64,000 nt of DNA from Chlorella sorokiniana (lineage: Eukaryota; Chlorophyta; Trebouxiophyceae; Chlorellales; Chlorellaceae): contig CP084612.1 of NCBI GenBank assembly GCA_025917655.1, positions 868,001-932,000 on the forward strand, written 5' to 3'. The notes beneath the pieces were generated by a model. That model made no database searches. It saw only the letters and a program-made list of their open reading frames with translations, and was not told where the DNA came from. Below, one piece after another: positions 48,001 to 58,300 of the stretch; the first letter of the stretch is position 1; each line of letters starts with the position of its first letter. The position numbers and the translations under genes are program-made.

Positions 48001-50710
48001 GGTGCGCCGCCTGTGCGACCGCGCCTGGCTGGGCCCGCCACAGCTGCTGCCGGTGCTGCACATGCTGGTGGCAACTGCGGCAGCAGGCACCCTGACTGTG
48101 GTGCGCGCTGCGTACGTGGGTCTGGGCGGTCACAGCGCGTGGGTGGCTTTCACAGGTGGGGCCGCAGCTTTCCCGATGCTTGCGCAGCACTCAAGGCGAT
48201 AGGCCTAGCGCAGCAGGCTCGAGGGTTGGCCAGCGCTCCACGCAACGAGCCTGCGCTGCCGCCTGTGCTTGCACGCAGTGTGCGCGGTGTTTGAGAAGAG
48301 CGCGGGCGCGTTGTCTACCGCGGCACCAACCGCCTGCTGGGCACGCTGTGGGGCGTGGCCTGGTCCCTGGCCACCATTGGCCTGTCGTCCGCGCCGCCGG
48401 CGGCTCCTACGCCAACAACGCCGGAAAGTGAGGCTCCGCCAGCCTGTTCGGCTCGTGCTGCCAGCATCCTTGCTGCCCCTTATTGCAAATGCCTCCCTCC
48501 TCTGCTGCATGCGCATGCCTGGATCTGAGCAGTCGCCCCTTCCACGCGCCCCTAGGTACGTCATGATGGTGGTGATGGTGTCCCTCTGGGCCGGCTTTGT
48601 GGGGCTGCACCGCAACCGCCACCCACGCTACTCATGTGAGTCGGGCGCACCGGCAGCGTGAGACGGCCCAGGCAGCCCCTGGTCTTGTCGGGATTATCGC
48701 AACCCGAGCGGCGTGCCCTGCTGCCTCCCGTTCTGAGCAGAGCAGCGCGCTTGCCGCCCGCCCGTTGCTCGCCTCCCCTCTGTAGATGCGTGGACTGTGT
48801 GCATGATTGCGGTGCCGGTGGTGGTGCTGGAGGACTTCAAGGAAACGGAGCCGCCCTGGCGGCCGGCCGGCTACAGGCGCGGCGCGCTGCTGCGATGGGG
48901 CAGCCATCTTCATCATTGCAGGCGCAGGTTGGGGTGCGGATGTCGCCCCAAAGCGACACCCTGATGCACCCCTCGCCCCCGCCCGCTGCAGGACGGCTTG
49001 CATCTGCATTGGGGTGGGCATCGACTCGCTCGTCACCTCCCTCTTCTTTCCCGTCACCACCAACGCCATCATGCTGCAGCAGCTGCAGCGCGCGCTGGGG
49101 GCGTCGCGGCCCTGGCGGAGAGCGTGGCGCGGCAGCAGGCCGGCCGCGCGCGCGTGCGCGGCGGCAGGTGACCACGGCGATGCGGCCGCAGCCGCCGAAG
49201 CCGGGCAGCTGCTGGAGGGCAGCGACCTGGCGGCGGGAGGGGAGGCAGCCGAGGAGCAGCTGCGGCAGCTGCAGGCGCAGGCTTTGAAGGTGTTTTGGAC
49301 TAAACATGATCTGTTTCAATACCGCTTTGACTTATTTTTGACTATTTGCTTGCTGGGGGATGCAATCAGTGCGTGCAGAGCATTAAACCTGAGGGTGCAT
49401 CCCTTCACCGGCCTTTTCTTTCCTCAACCCCCCCCCCCCCCCAAGCCTTTGCAGGCCAAGACCCAGGTCCTGCGTTTCGTCGCTCTCAGCGCCGACGCCA
49501 TCGGCGGCCCGCTGTACGCCTCTCCCCGTGCGCGGCGGCGCCACGAGGCGGTGCTGGCTGTGCGCGCACACCTGCTGCTGCTCGTCGACTCCCTGCTGGT
49601 GGTGACGTATGCGGACCAGGCCCGCGTAGTGCAGCTGGGGATCGATGCACGTAGGAGTGGGCTGGAAGAAGCGCAGCGGCAACTTGTGCTGGCTGTGGGT
49701 CAGCAGGTGAGGCGGCCAGCCGCCGTTGAGCATCATGCGACGGTCAGCTGAAGCGCTGCAGCCCACCAAGCGGCGGCGGCGCCCGATCCCGCCGCCTGCT
49801 CACGCATCGTAACAACACCGCGCAGGTCGGCGAGCCTGCGGTGCCTGCGGCATGTGCTGGATGGGCGGATGGCCATGGCCGATGCGCTGCGCACGCTGCC
49901 CGCCCTCAACCGCCTGCTGCACCTGCTCGCCGCCGCTGCCGGCCAGCAGCTGCGCAGCCAGCTGCAGCAGCGCTCCGGGAGCCGCTGGAGGACGGCGGCA
50001 GCGGCAGCGCTGCCGGCCAGCTGCAGGCGGTGCCGGTGGCAGACCTGTCCAAGGGCAGCGCCTCGCTTGCGTTCTTCACTTCTGCTGCGCTGACGGCGGG
50101 CCCCACGGTGAGCTGCCACAGTCACGGCTTGCCACCAGCATCGTTGGTTCCTTCGATTGAAGCTCTGTAGTCGTCCTGACACGTGTCATACGCTTTCCCG
50201 CTGCAGCTGCGTGAGCTGTTCCACACGCTGGCGGTGGCGCTGCTGCCGAACGACGCGGCCGCGGTGCAAGCGGCGGCTGAAGAGGTGGCGGCACATGCCG
50301 CTGGGGTGTCCACCCTCACTCAAGCGCAGATGGCTACGCTGGCAGCAAATCCAGCCGTGTAGACGGTGTGTTTGTGCTGCAGCACACTTGATTGAGGATG
50401 CATGCTTATGTGCCGCTTCTGTCGCCCCGCCTTGCACCCTAGGCCAGGCGCTGCATGCATATCCCCTTTTGCATCCCGGCTTTTGTTGCCAGCATTGATT
50501 TGTTTGTTCCATGGGCTTGCTGTCGATCATCCGGAAAGTCAAGCACAAGGAGAGAGAGATCAGGCTGCTGCTTGTGTGAGTGCCGATTCCCCTGCCAAGA
50601 GATCAGTCCGCGGCTCAAGCCCTGGCTGATCCCGGTGCAATCCATGCTGCTGCAGAGGACTAGACAATGCCGGCAAGACGACGATAGTGAAGCGCATTAG
50701 CGGGGAGGAC
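44759..50710 (+). repeat. Tandem duplication unit 2 (FUSC-B plus ARL2 start)
   Basis: Right unit of the direct duplication, continuing without a break into the complete ARL2 gene. It is therefore probably the original arrangement, with unit 1 the derived copy. Confidence 0.8.
45056..50362 (+). CDS. FUSC-like multi-span membrane protein, copy B
   Basis: Paralogue of copy A with the same exon order. The ATG at 45056 begins MGEQKGGLEDEPQHTGEAAS; exon 1 is in frame here (VNIRSGIARGVASVRSAWRL, then LLFVGFTSADVGAGVQ). Membrane segments follow: LMLAWAVLLGIYAPPAVW, TFVIPALALASGAISSVASF, AGFLVAASIYGTYW and IFLGVLVPVGVAVPVVWLVM. The soluble middle contains GLQAMGGLLLVASLEFDLY and VALAVLRSMLYLSASQ. The second membrane half contains HMLVATAAAGTLTVVRAAYV, the FUSC motif NRLLGTLWGVAWSLATIGLS, YVMMVVMVSLWAGFVGLH and ACICIGVGIDSLVTSLFFPV. 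TAG is at 50360-50362. Relative to copy A it lacks two bases at about 49830 (GGCGAGCC against GGCGAGAGCC), breaking the frame of LRCLRHVLDG, and one base at the CCGCC run near 48398. Only 148 bases separate its stop from the ARL2 start. Confidence 0.78.
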
Positions 50711-51642
50711 GCCAGCACCGTTTCTCCCACGCTGGGCTTTAACATCAAGACCTTGGAGTTCTCGGGGTGCGTTTGCCGTGCCGGAAAGCCGCCGGCGTGC
50801 CCAGCGGTATGTGTGTTTGCGCAGCGCCGCTGCCGCTGCCGCCGTCGCTGCCCAGCTCCCGTTCAAGGCAGCTAGGTCGACTGCCTGTCGGTCTGGTCCA
50901 TGCCTTGATGCAGCTACCAGCTCAACGTGTGGGACGTGGGCGGCCAAAAGACGCTGCGCCCGTACTGGCGCAACTACTTTGAGCAGACCGATGGCCTGGT
51001 TTGGGTGGTGGACTCCACGGATCGGCGCCGCCTGGCTGATTGCGCCGAGGTGCGGCCGCCTGCTGGAGCCGGTGGGCCAATGCTCAATTGTCAGAGTGCG
51101 GCTGTCGCCTGAACGGCAAGGGCCTGGCTGTGAACGGCAAGGGCCTGGCTGTGCGCCTGACGTCCTTGCAGCCACGTTGGCACCCTGTTGGGCTTGGGCA
51201 GTACCCAGGTGTGGCCGCCCTGCCGCCCCGCAGGAGCTGGGCAAGCTGCTGTTGGAGGAGCGGCTTGCGGGGGCCACCTTGCTGATAATGGCCAACAAGC
51301 AGGATGTGCCGGGGCCCTGGGGGCTGATGCCATCCGCGAGGTGTGCTCCTGCCCAGAGGCCCAACCACAGACTCAGGCTTCTTGTCTGTGGTCTGCTAAG
51401 CATTGGTGGTGGAAGCAGTTTCTGATTGAAGGCTGCTTGGCGGCCTCTTCTGCACCTGTCGGTCTGCAGCGCTCTTCCCATAAGAATCTGCTGGTGCTCC
51501 CCCGCAGGCCCTGAAGCTGGACTCGCTGCTGAACCGGCAATGGAGCATTGTGGCCTGCAGCGCCATGGAGGGCAGCGGCCTGCTGGATGGCTTCCAGTGG
51601 CTGGTTCGGGACGTGGCCTCACGCATCTACCTGCTGGACTGA
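50511..51642 (+). CDS. ARL2: ADP-ribosylation factor-like GTPase ARL2 (TITAN5 type)
   Basis: Small GTPase needed for tubulin-cofactor-dependent microtubule assembly. Exons: 50511-50575, 50656-50766, 50914-51049, 51234-51340 and 51508-51642, all with GT-AG borders. The order is [21 protein letters not shown]-loop [13 protein letters not shown]; switch [34 protein letters not shown] (switch II with DVGGQ); [37 protein letters not shown] (NKQD base-specificity motif); and [20 protein letters not shown] with ASRIYLLD at the end. Exon lengths total 554 bases, one short of 185 codons. The missing base falls at the G run 51311-51314, where DVPG should continue as ALGADAIRE. The expected length, 184 residues, is exactly the family length. 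Gly2 is present. Confidence 0.95.
51084..51152. repeat. 21-bp tandem duplication in ARL2 intron 3
   Basis: AACGGCAAGGGCCTGGCTGTG occurs twice head to tail inside the intron between exons 3 and 4. It probably arose by slippage; no function is suggested. Confidence 0.7.
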
Positions 51643-52318
51643 GGCGGCACGAGCGACGGCACACTTGCCTGCTGTGTCAGCAGGCGTGCCTGTGCCAGCC
51701 TCTGCGCTGTGAATGCCCCACCATCACTATTTGCGATTGTGAATGGAGAGAGACATCCGACCACATGACCAAGCTGAGACCGCTGCCGCGCACGCACCCC
51801 CTGAGGATCGGTGACGCCGCCAGGATGGCGGGGGCCAGGTAGATTTCAGGGCGAGCATGCGGCACGACGCTTGCAGCAGTTTTGGACCGTTTTGCGTGTG
51901 GTCTTCCCTATTAGGCGCACTGAACGCGATGCGTTGCGCCTTGACCTGCACCCCAGCAAAGCTGGGGCTGGCGTGCCCCGCGCCCACCATCGGCTGCAAA
52001 CAGAGTATTTCAGGCGTCTCGTTGCGATCGACATCCTCCGCGCGCCATGTTGTAGGCAGCCGAGGTGAGGGCCAGTTGTCGAGTTTGGAGGATGCTCTTC
52101 GCGGAACCCGTGACGTTGCCTGCCCTCGCAATTGTGTGCCCGTCGTGCTGATCGCCGGCACTCGATGGCTCAGATGCCGTGGTTGCCTGCTACTCCCAGT
52201 GGCGGGGTGCTTCAGCGCCGCCACACGGCACCCGCCCCTCCTGCGCCTGTGCTTCGCCAAGCACACGCACCTTGGTTCCCCTGATACCTCGTTGGCAGTG
52301 CTGAACAAGGGTTTGGCC
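51643..52318. other. Intergenic: ARL2 3' flank and GWD upstream
   Basis: About 675 bases. No family motif was found, so I saw no exon for a plastid leader or a first starch-binding module of the downstream dikinase, though a small leader exon could be missed. Confidence 0.45.
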
Positions 52319-55300
52319 ATGCTGTCTGACTTGCAGGCTGCGGCCGACGCGGCGGCGGCGGCGGCAGGGCGCTCGCCGTGGCGGCGCCCGCCCGACGGCA
52401 CCCGCGGAGGAGCGGGTGCTGAGCACGTCGCGCTACGACGAGCGCGGCATCACCATGCACGTGGTGAAGCGCACGCAGCAGGGCGCCAGCGGGCCCCAGG
52501 TCACCTACTGCGTGGAGGTGGCCAGCGACTGGGAGCGGCCAGCCCTGGTGGTGCACTGGGCGCAGAACGACTGGCAGCTGCCGCCGCAGGTGGGTGCTGG
52601 GCGCTGCCCGCTGCCGGCCCCACCCACGCCGGGACAGCAAGGCGACCCCGCCGCGCCGTGCGTGACATCCTGCCTTGGCTCGACGCTGCGCAGGAGCACT
52701 GGCCGCCCGGCACCCACCAGGCGGGCGACAAGGCGGTGCAGACGCCGCTGCGGGACGGCCGCCACCTCACCCTCGCCTTCCCGGAGGCCTCCTGCCCGCG
52801 CCGCGTCGTCTTCGTGCTCAAGGAGGGGGAGGAGTGGCACAACAGCGGCGGAGGCGACTTTGTCGCGCACCTCAAGCCGCCGGGGGTGGAGGGTGCGCGC
52901 GACAGCCGCCGCCGCCGCCGCCGCCGCTGCTGGCTCCTCGCCCATGGGCAGCAAGCTGGCCTTATATCTGCGCCGCCCAACCAGCCATGTCAAAAGGGGT
53001 GTGCAGGGCGAATGCCGACGCCGACGGTTGTGCCTCGGCAGTCGCGGCCGACGCCAGCGCGCGTGCCCACTGCACCCACACGCTGTGCCTCACCTCGCGA
53101 TACATGCGTTTGCCCGGCCCCCCCATTCTAGCAGAGGTGGTGGATCAGGTGCTCGAGGCGGAGAGCGAGTGGGAGCACTGGTCCCTGTTCAACCGCTTCA
53201 TCATGGCGGGGCAGCTGCTGGATGCTGCTGACGCGGCAGGTGCGCTGCACCCTCCCCCACGCATTCCGTCCAGGCCCCGATTGCCCCCTGCCGCGCTCTG
53301 TTGCATACCCGGCTCCGCCTGTTCCCGCTTCCTGGGCCGGGCGGTTGCCCTGCGCTCCACGGAGGTCACCTGGCAGAGAGTGGTTGCGTTGCGAGGCCTC
53401 AGCGGGGCTGGCGGCCAGGCAGCGTGCTCCAGGGCCGCGTGCCTTAGCTGCACTCTGCGGCCCCCTCCCCCTCCCCTGCTGGCAGGCCCCGCGGGCATGG
53501 GCTTCATGTTCACCTGGCTGCGCCTGTCGACGATGCGCCAGCTGGACTGGTACCGCCGGTCCAACTACCAGTCCAAGGACATCGCCCACGTGCAGAAGCA
53601 CCTGGCTGAGCGCATGGCCTTCAAGGTGACGGGCGTCGTGCTGAGGGAGCGTCTGATGCTGGCTCGCACGAGCGCCGCGAGTCGGCGGCGCGTGCGTGCC
53701 TCTTCGCGTCCCTCGCTCCCCTGCCGCCCTCCAGCCCGGCGCCTCCCTTTGCACGGCTGCCTGCCTGCCTGCCTGCCAAGCTGTAGCACTGCGCTGAAGA
53801 CCCCCAACCCTGCTTACCCCCCGGCAGGCACGCTCTGCCGAGGACCCTTTCTGCCGCCTGTTTGCGCGGCTGTCGCTCGCGGGGCTGCGCGCGCGGGGCG
53901 GCAATGGCGACGACATCCGCATGGGCATCCTCAACATCATGCGGGCCAACGGCATCAAGGAGGGCCACCGCCCGGTGAGCTGCCTGGCCTGCGTGCTGCG
54001 CCGGCAGCAGAGCAGCACAGGCGCCGCGTCGGCGTGCGGTTCCCGCTGTGGGGGTTGGCGCAGCACAGCATGCCGCGGCGGGGCCCCAGCCGTCTCGATG
54101 CCCCCAGCAGGCCCGGGGTTGCGCAGCCTCCCGCGCCCCTTCAGGCGGCCTTCTCTGCTGTCTGCCCACGCGCCTTCACGCCGCCCTCCCCTGTGCGGGG
54201 TGCAGGGCATCGACGACAAGTTCCTGGAGCAGTGGCACCAGAAGCTGCACACCAACACCACCCCCGAGGACGTCACCATCTGCGAGGCCTACCTCGCCTT
54301 CCTCGCCTCGGGCACCATGGACGAGTTCTGGTGGGTGGGCGATATCTTTTTTTTGGGGGGGAGAAAGGATGCCTCTTGGGGGCTGAGAGGGGCCAAGGGC
54401 AAGAGGAGGCAGAGCCAGAGAGTTACACACGCCATGCTTTGGTGGGCAGAGGGACAAGCAGGCGGCTGGGAAACAGGGGGTTGCAACAGTGGCTTTTGCT
54501 GCGTAAGGGTGGGTTGGTAGGGCAGCAGGAAGGTGAAGTGGTGGAAGGGGTAGCCAATGCATGCGGGAGCGGCGGGCAGGGCCACACGCGCTGTTCGTAG
54601 AGCATGAGCCACCGCCGCAGCCGCAGCCGGGCAGCGTGGGCGCTCCTGACCAGCCAGCGCAGCAGCCCGCCCGCGCAGCCCCCACCCGCCTGCATTGGCC
54701 GCCTCCCTTAACCCCCCCCGCCTCGCCCCCACTCCCCTTGTTCAGGCGCGTGGCGTGGGAGCGGGGCCAGCTGACACCCGAGCGGCTCGCCTCAATGGAC
54801 CACCCCATCACCGGCCACCCAATCCACCTGCCCCACATGTACGACGCCTTTCAACACTACCTGTGGATCCTGAAGACCACGCACTCGGGTGGGTGGGTGG
54901 TTGGGCGCTAAATGTCGGTTGGGGGTCGCGGTGGGCGGGTGGGAAGGGGTGACAGCGGCTGCGGGGAAAGGCGTGCAGGCGGCCCTGGCGTGCGGGCGCA
55001 TGCTGCAAGAGACGGCAGCAGTTGCGGCTCGCCGCGGCGGCAGGCGGCGCTGGGGAGTGGCGGCACGCTGGCCCTGCCTGGTGCCGTGGTGGCCGAAGCG
55101 CCCGCCCGCCTCCCTCCTTCACCTGGTCCCGCACCCCCGAGCAGGCGCTGACCTGGACACCAGCTTCGCCATGGCCCAGGGCCTGATGGACGGCGATCTG
55201 TCGTGGAACATCTCAGGTGGGGAGGAACCTGGGGGAAGCTGGGGGGGGGGGTAGCTTGAGGGGAACGGGGTGAGCGCCGCAAGCTGGCAGGGCACCTGGG

Positions 55301-58300
55301 GGGGGCGGTGCTGTAGCACGCAGCCTTTTGTTTACCACCCCAGCTGCCGGTTTGATCCTGCCTGATCCAGGGAACCCCTTCAACCCCCTGACCCTACCCC
55401 TCCCTTGTCCATCTGCAGACTTGCTGCAGAACCGCGGCGAGTGGTGGGTGCCAGGCAAGATTGTGGAGGTTCGCCACCGGCTGAAGCCCTACTGGCAGGT
55501 GGGTGGGCCTTCATGGGCAAGGGGGCCAGGTGCACGACCTGCTGACCCCGAATGCCGAGCCGCCTGCGGCTGCTTTCAACGCTTGCGAGCCCTTCTCGCC
55601 GGGAGCGTCAGCGGCTCTGCCGCCCTTCAAAAGGCTTCCTCTGCTGCTGCGCCCCCATGGGGTTACGCGACAACCTCCGCTGCCGCCGCTGCCGCCGCCG
55701 CCGGTGCTCGCAGGCCGAGGGCGCCTCCCGCGATCTGCTGCTGCTGGACATTGCCCTGGACAACTACTTCCGCCTCTGCGTGGAACGCACCGATAAGGCG
55801 GCGCTGGCAGGTGGGGGCCCGCCGCAAGCGAGGCAGCGCAGCGCAGGCAGCGCAGCTGCTCAATAAAGCCGCGTGTGCCCGGGAGCCGGTGCACCACTCA
55901 TGCGTCAGCTGGGGCCTGCCTGGCAGCGAATCTGGCACCCCATGCGCCCTATTCCTCGCGTCCTTCCTCGCACCCTTCCCACCTCGCATCGTCCTTTCTT
56001 ATCTCGTACCTTGTTCAGCGTACGCCCCTGCCACTTCCAGCCCCCTGCCCCCTCTCATGCTCCGTGCTTTCCACCCGATCCGCAGGCGATGACCTGATCA
56101 ACCTCATCGTGCTGGTCCTGGACAACGCGTCGGTGGCGGCCGAGAGCAGCGAGCTGGACCAGTGCCTGGCGCTGTGGCGGCGCCTGCAGGAGCAGGGGGG
56201 GGGGGGCGGGGCCGCGCTGGGGCGCCGACTGGGCGCTGCTGGCCATGGCCGCCGCCGACAACACCGCGCTGTGCCTGGAGCACTACTGCGACACGCTGGC
56301 AGGGTGGGTGGGGGTGGACGGGCGGGGTGCGGGTGTGAGGGAGTGTGTGTATGGGGGAGGGGGCGAAGCGATCGATTCCCCTCGATTCTTTTGAAGCAGC
56401 AGGCTGTTTTCAGGGTGACACCAATCAGTGCAGCCCGATAAGCCTGATTGCTCCAACAGGCGCCCTGTGCACGTCAGTCCCAGCCCGTGAGCGCCCCCTG
56501 CCTGCCTGCTCCATCCCCCCGCTGCCTGCTCCTGCAGCGTGACGCAGCCGGCGGCAGAAGTGTTTGCGCTGCGCTGCTCCAGCGTGGACCGCGCCTATGT
56601 GGCCAACTTTGGGGAGGAGGTGGTGCGCTCCCAGCCCGTCTTCATGCTCAGGTGAGCAGCAGCAGCAGCTTGGGTGGCGGGGGCGGCCGGCCGGCAGGGG
56701 GCAGGAGGTGCTGGGAGGGCGTTGGAAGGCAGGAAAGCACGTCCGCGGCTGGTCGTGCAGGCTTCAGCCGTGGCTTGGGGCGCCTTCGCAGCCCTGGGCG
56801 CGGCGAGGCACCTGTGCATGTGCTCGGGTGTTCATGTGCTCCGTGCTTCATGCCCTGTGCTGTCATCAAGAGCCGGCTTCGTCACATGCGCCGCACCACC
56901 TGCACGCCCCCACTCCCCCACTCAACCCACGCTCGCACGCCTCCACACTCGCACGCTCACCCTTTTCGCCCCCCCACACACACACACACAGCGTGCTGCT
57001 GCGCTTCCTGGACCCCATGCTGCGCGGCGCGGCGGGCGTCGGCTCCTGGCAGGTCGTGAGCCAGGGGCGGGCGGAGGCGCGGGGCTCCCTCGCCCTCATG
57101 CCAGACCTGGCGGGCATCCAGGGCCGCCGCTTCGCGGAGCCCCAGGTCATCCTGGCAGACCGGCTGACCGGCAACGAAGACATCCCGGTGGGTTTGGGGC
57201 TGGGGCGGGGGCGTGGGAGGGTGATGGTTAGGGGGGAGAGGGTTGCAACGCACCGTCTGGGGGCGGTCACATTCGCCCGGCGGGCGACGGCCCAGGGCAG
57301 TCCTTTGGTGGCGGCTGGCTGGGGCAGGGGCCGCAACTGACGGCGCTGACAGGCTGTTGGCAGGCCCCCGCTTCCGCCGCCACGCGGATAACAACCTCTG
57401 CTGCTGCTGCTGCTGCTGCTGGCCTGGCAGCCGCCCCGGGCGCGGGCGGTGCGCCGCCTCGGAGGGTCGCAGTGGCTGCCGCGCCACCTGCTGCTGCAGC
57501 GGGTGCCCTGCGCCCCCACCGCCCGACTGGAGCCCGTCGTGAGGGGCTCATGCATCTGCATGCCCGCCTGCCTCACTTCCCCTCCCCCTCCCCCTTGGCA
57601 CGTGGCGGCAGGAGGGTGTGGTGGCTGTGCTGACGGCCAGCCCCACGGATGTGCTGTCCCACATCGCCGCCATCCGCGCGCCCAGGGCGTGCTGCTGGCC
57701 ACCTGCTTCGACGCCGACGGTGCGACCCGTCGCCCCTGCAGCCAGCCTGCCTTGCTGCGCTGCTGCCGTGCCGCTGCCGGCCCAAACTGGCCGTCGCGGG
57801 ACCTGCTGCTGCCAATTACCCGTGCCAGCTACTTAGTACCCGTCCGGCTTCCCTCAACTTTCGTGCCCCGTGCCGAGCGGCGCCGCCCGGCGTTCTCCTG
57901 CCCCCTGCGCCCCCGCAGAGCTGGAGGGCATCCGCCAGCTGGCGGACAAGCACGTGTGCGCCACAGTGACGCCCACGGGGGCCGTGACGGTGGCGCAGGC
58001 GGAGGCCCCTGCCCTCGGCGGCGCCCCGCTGGCGGCGGCCTGCTGGGGGCCGCCCGCCGCCTGAAGCTGGAGCGGCCCAAGACGTTTTCTTTCTTCGGCG
58101 TGGCGGCGCCAGCTGGGTGCTGCAGGAGGCGGAGTTCGGGCCGGGCCTGGTGGGCGGCAAGAGCGCCAACCTGGCGGCGCTGCGCGGGCGCCTGCCCCGG
58201 GGTGAGCGCCTGCTTGCCGGCCGCCGCCGCCTGCTTGCGCATGCCCGCAGCAGAGCTTCTGCAGCATGCAGGCAGGTTGGTTTCGTGTATCGCAGCGGTG

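Noticed and set aside
38597-50710. Transposon-driven duplication of the FUSC region
   Set aside because: No terminal inverted repeats, target-site duplications, transposase or reverse transcriptase were seen at the borders; unequal exchange or replication slippage is enough.
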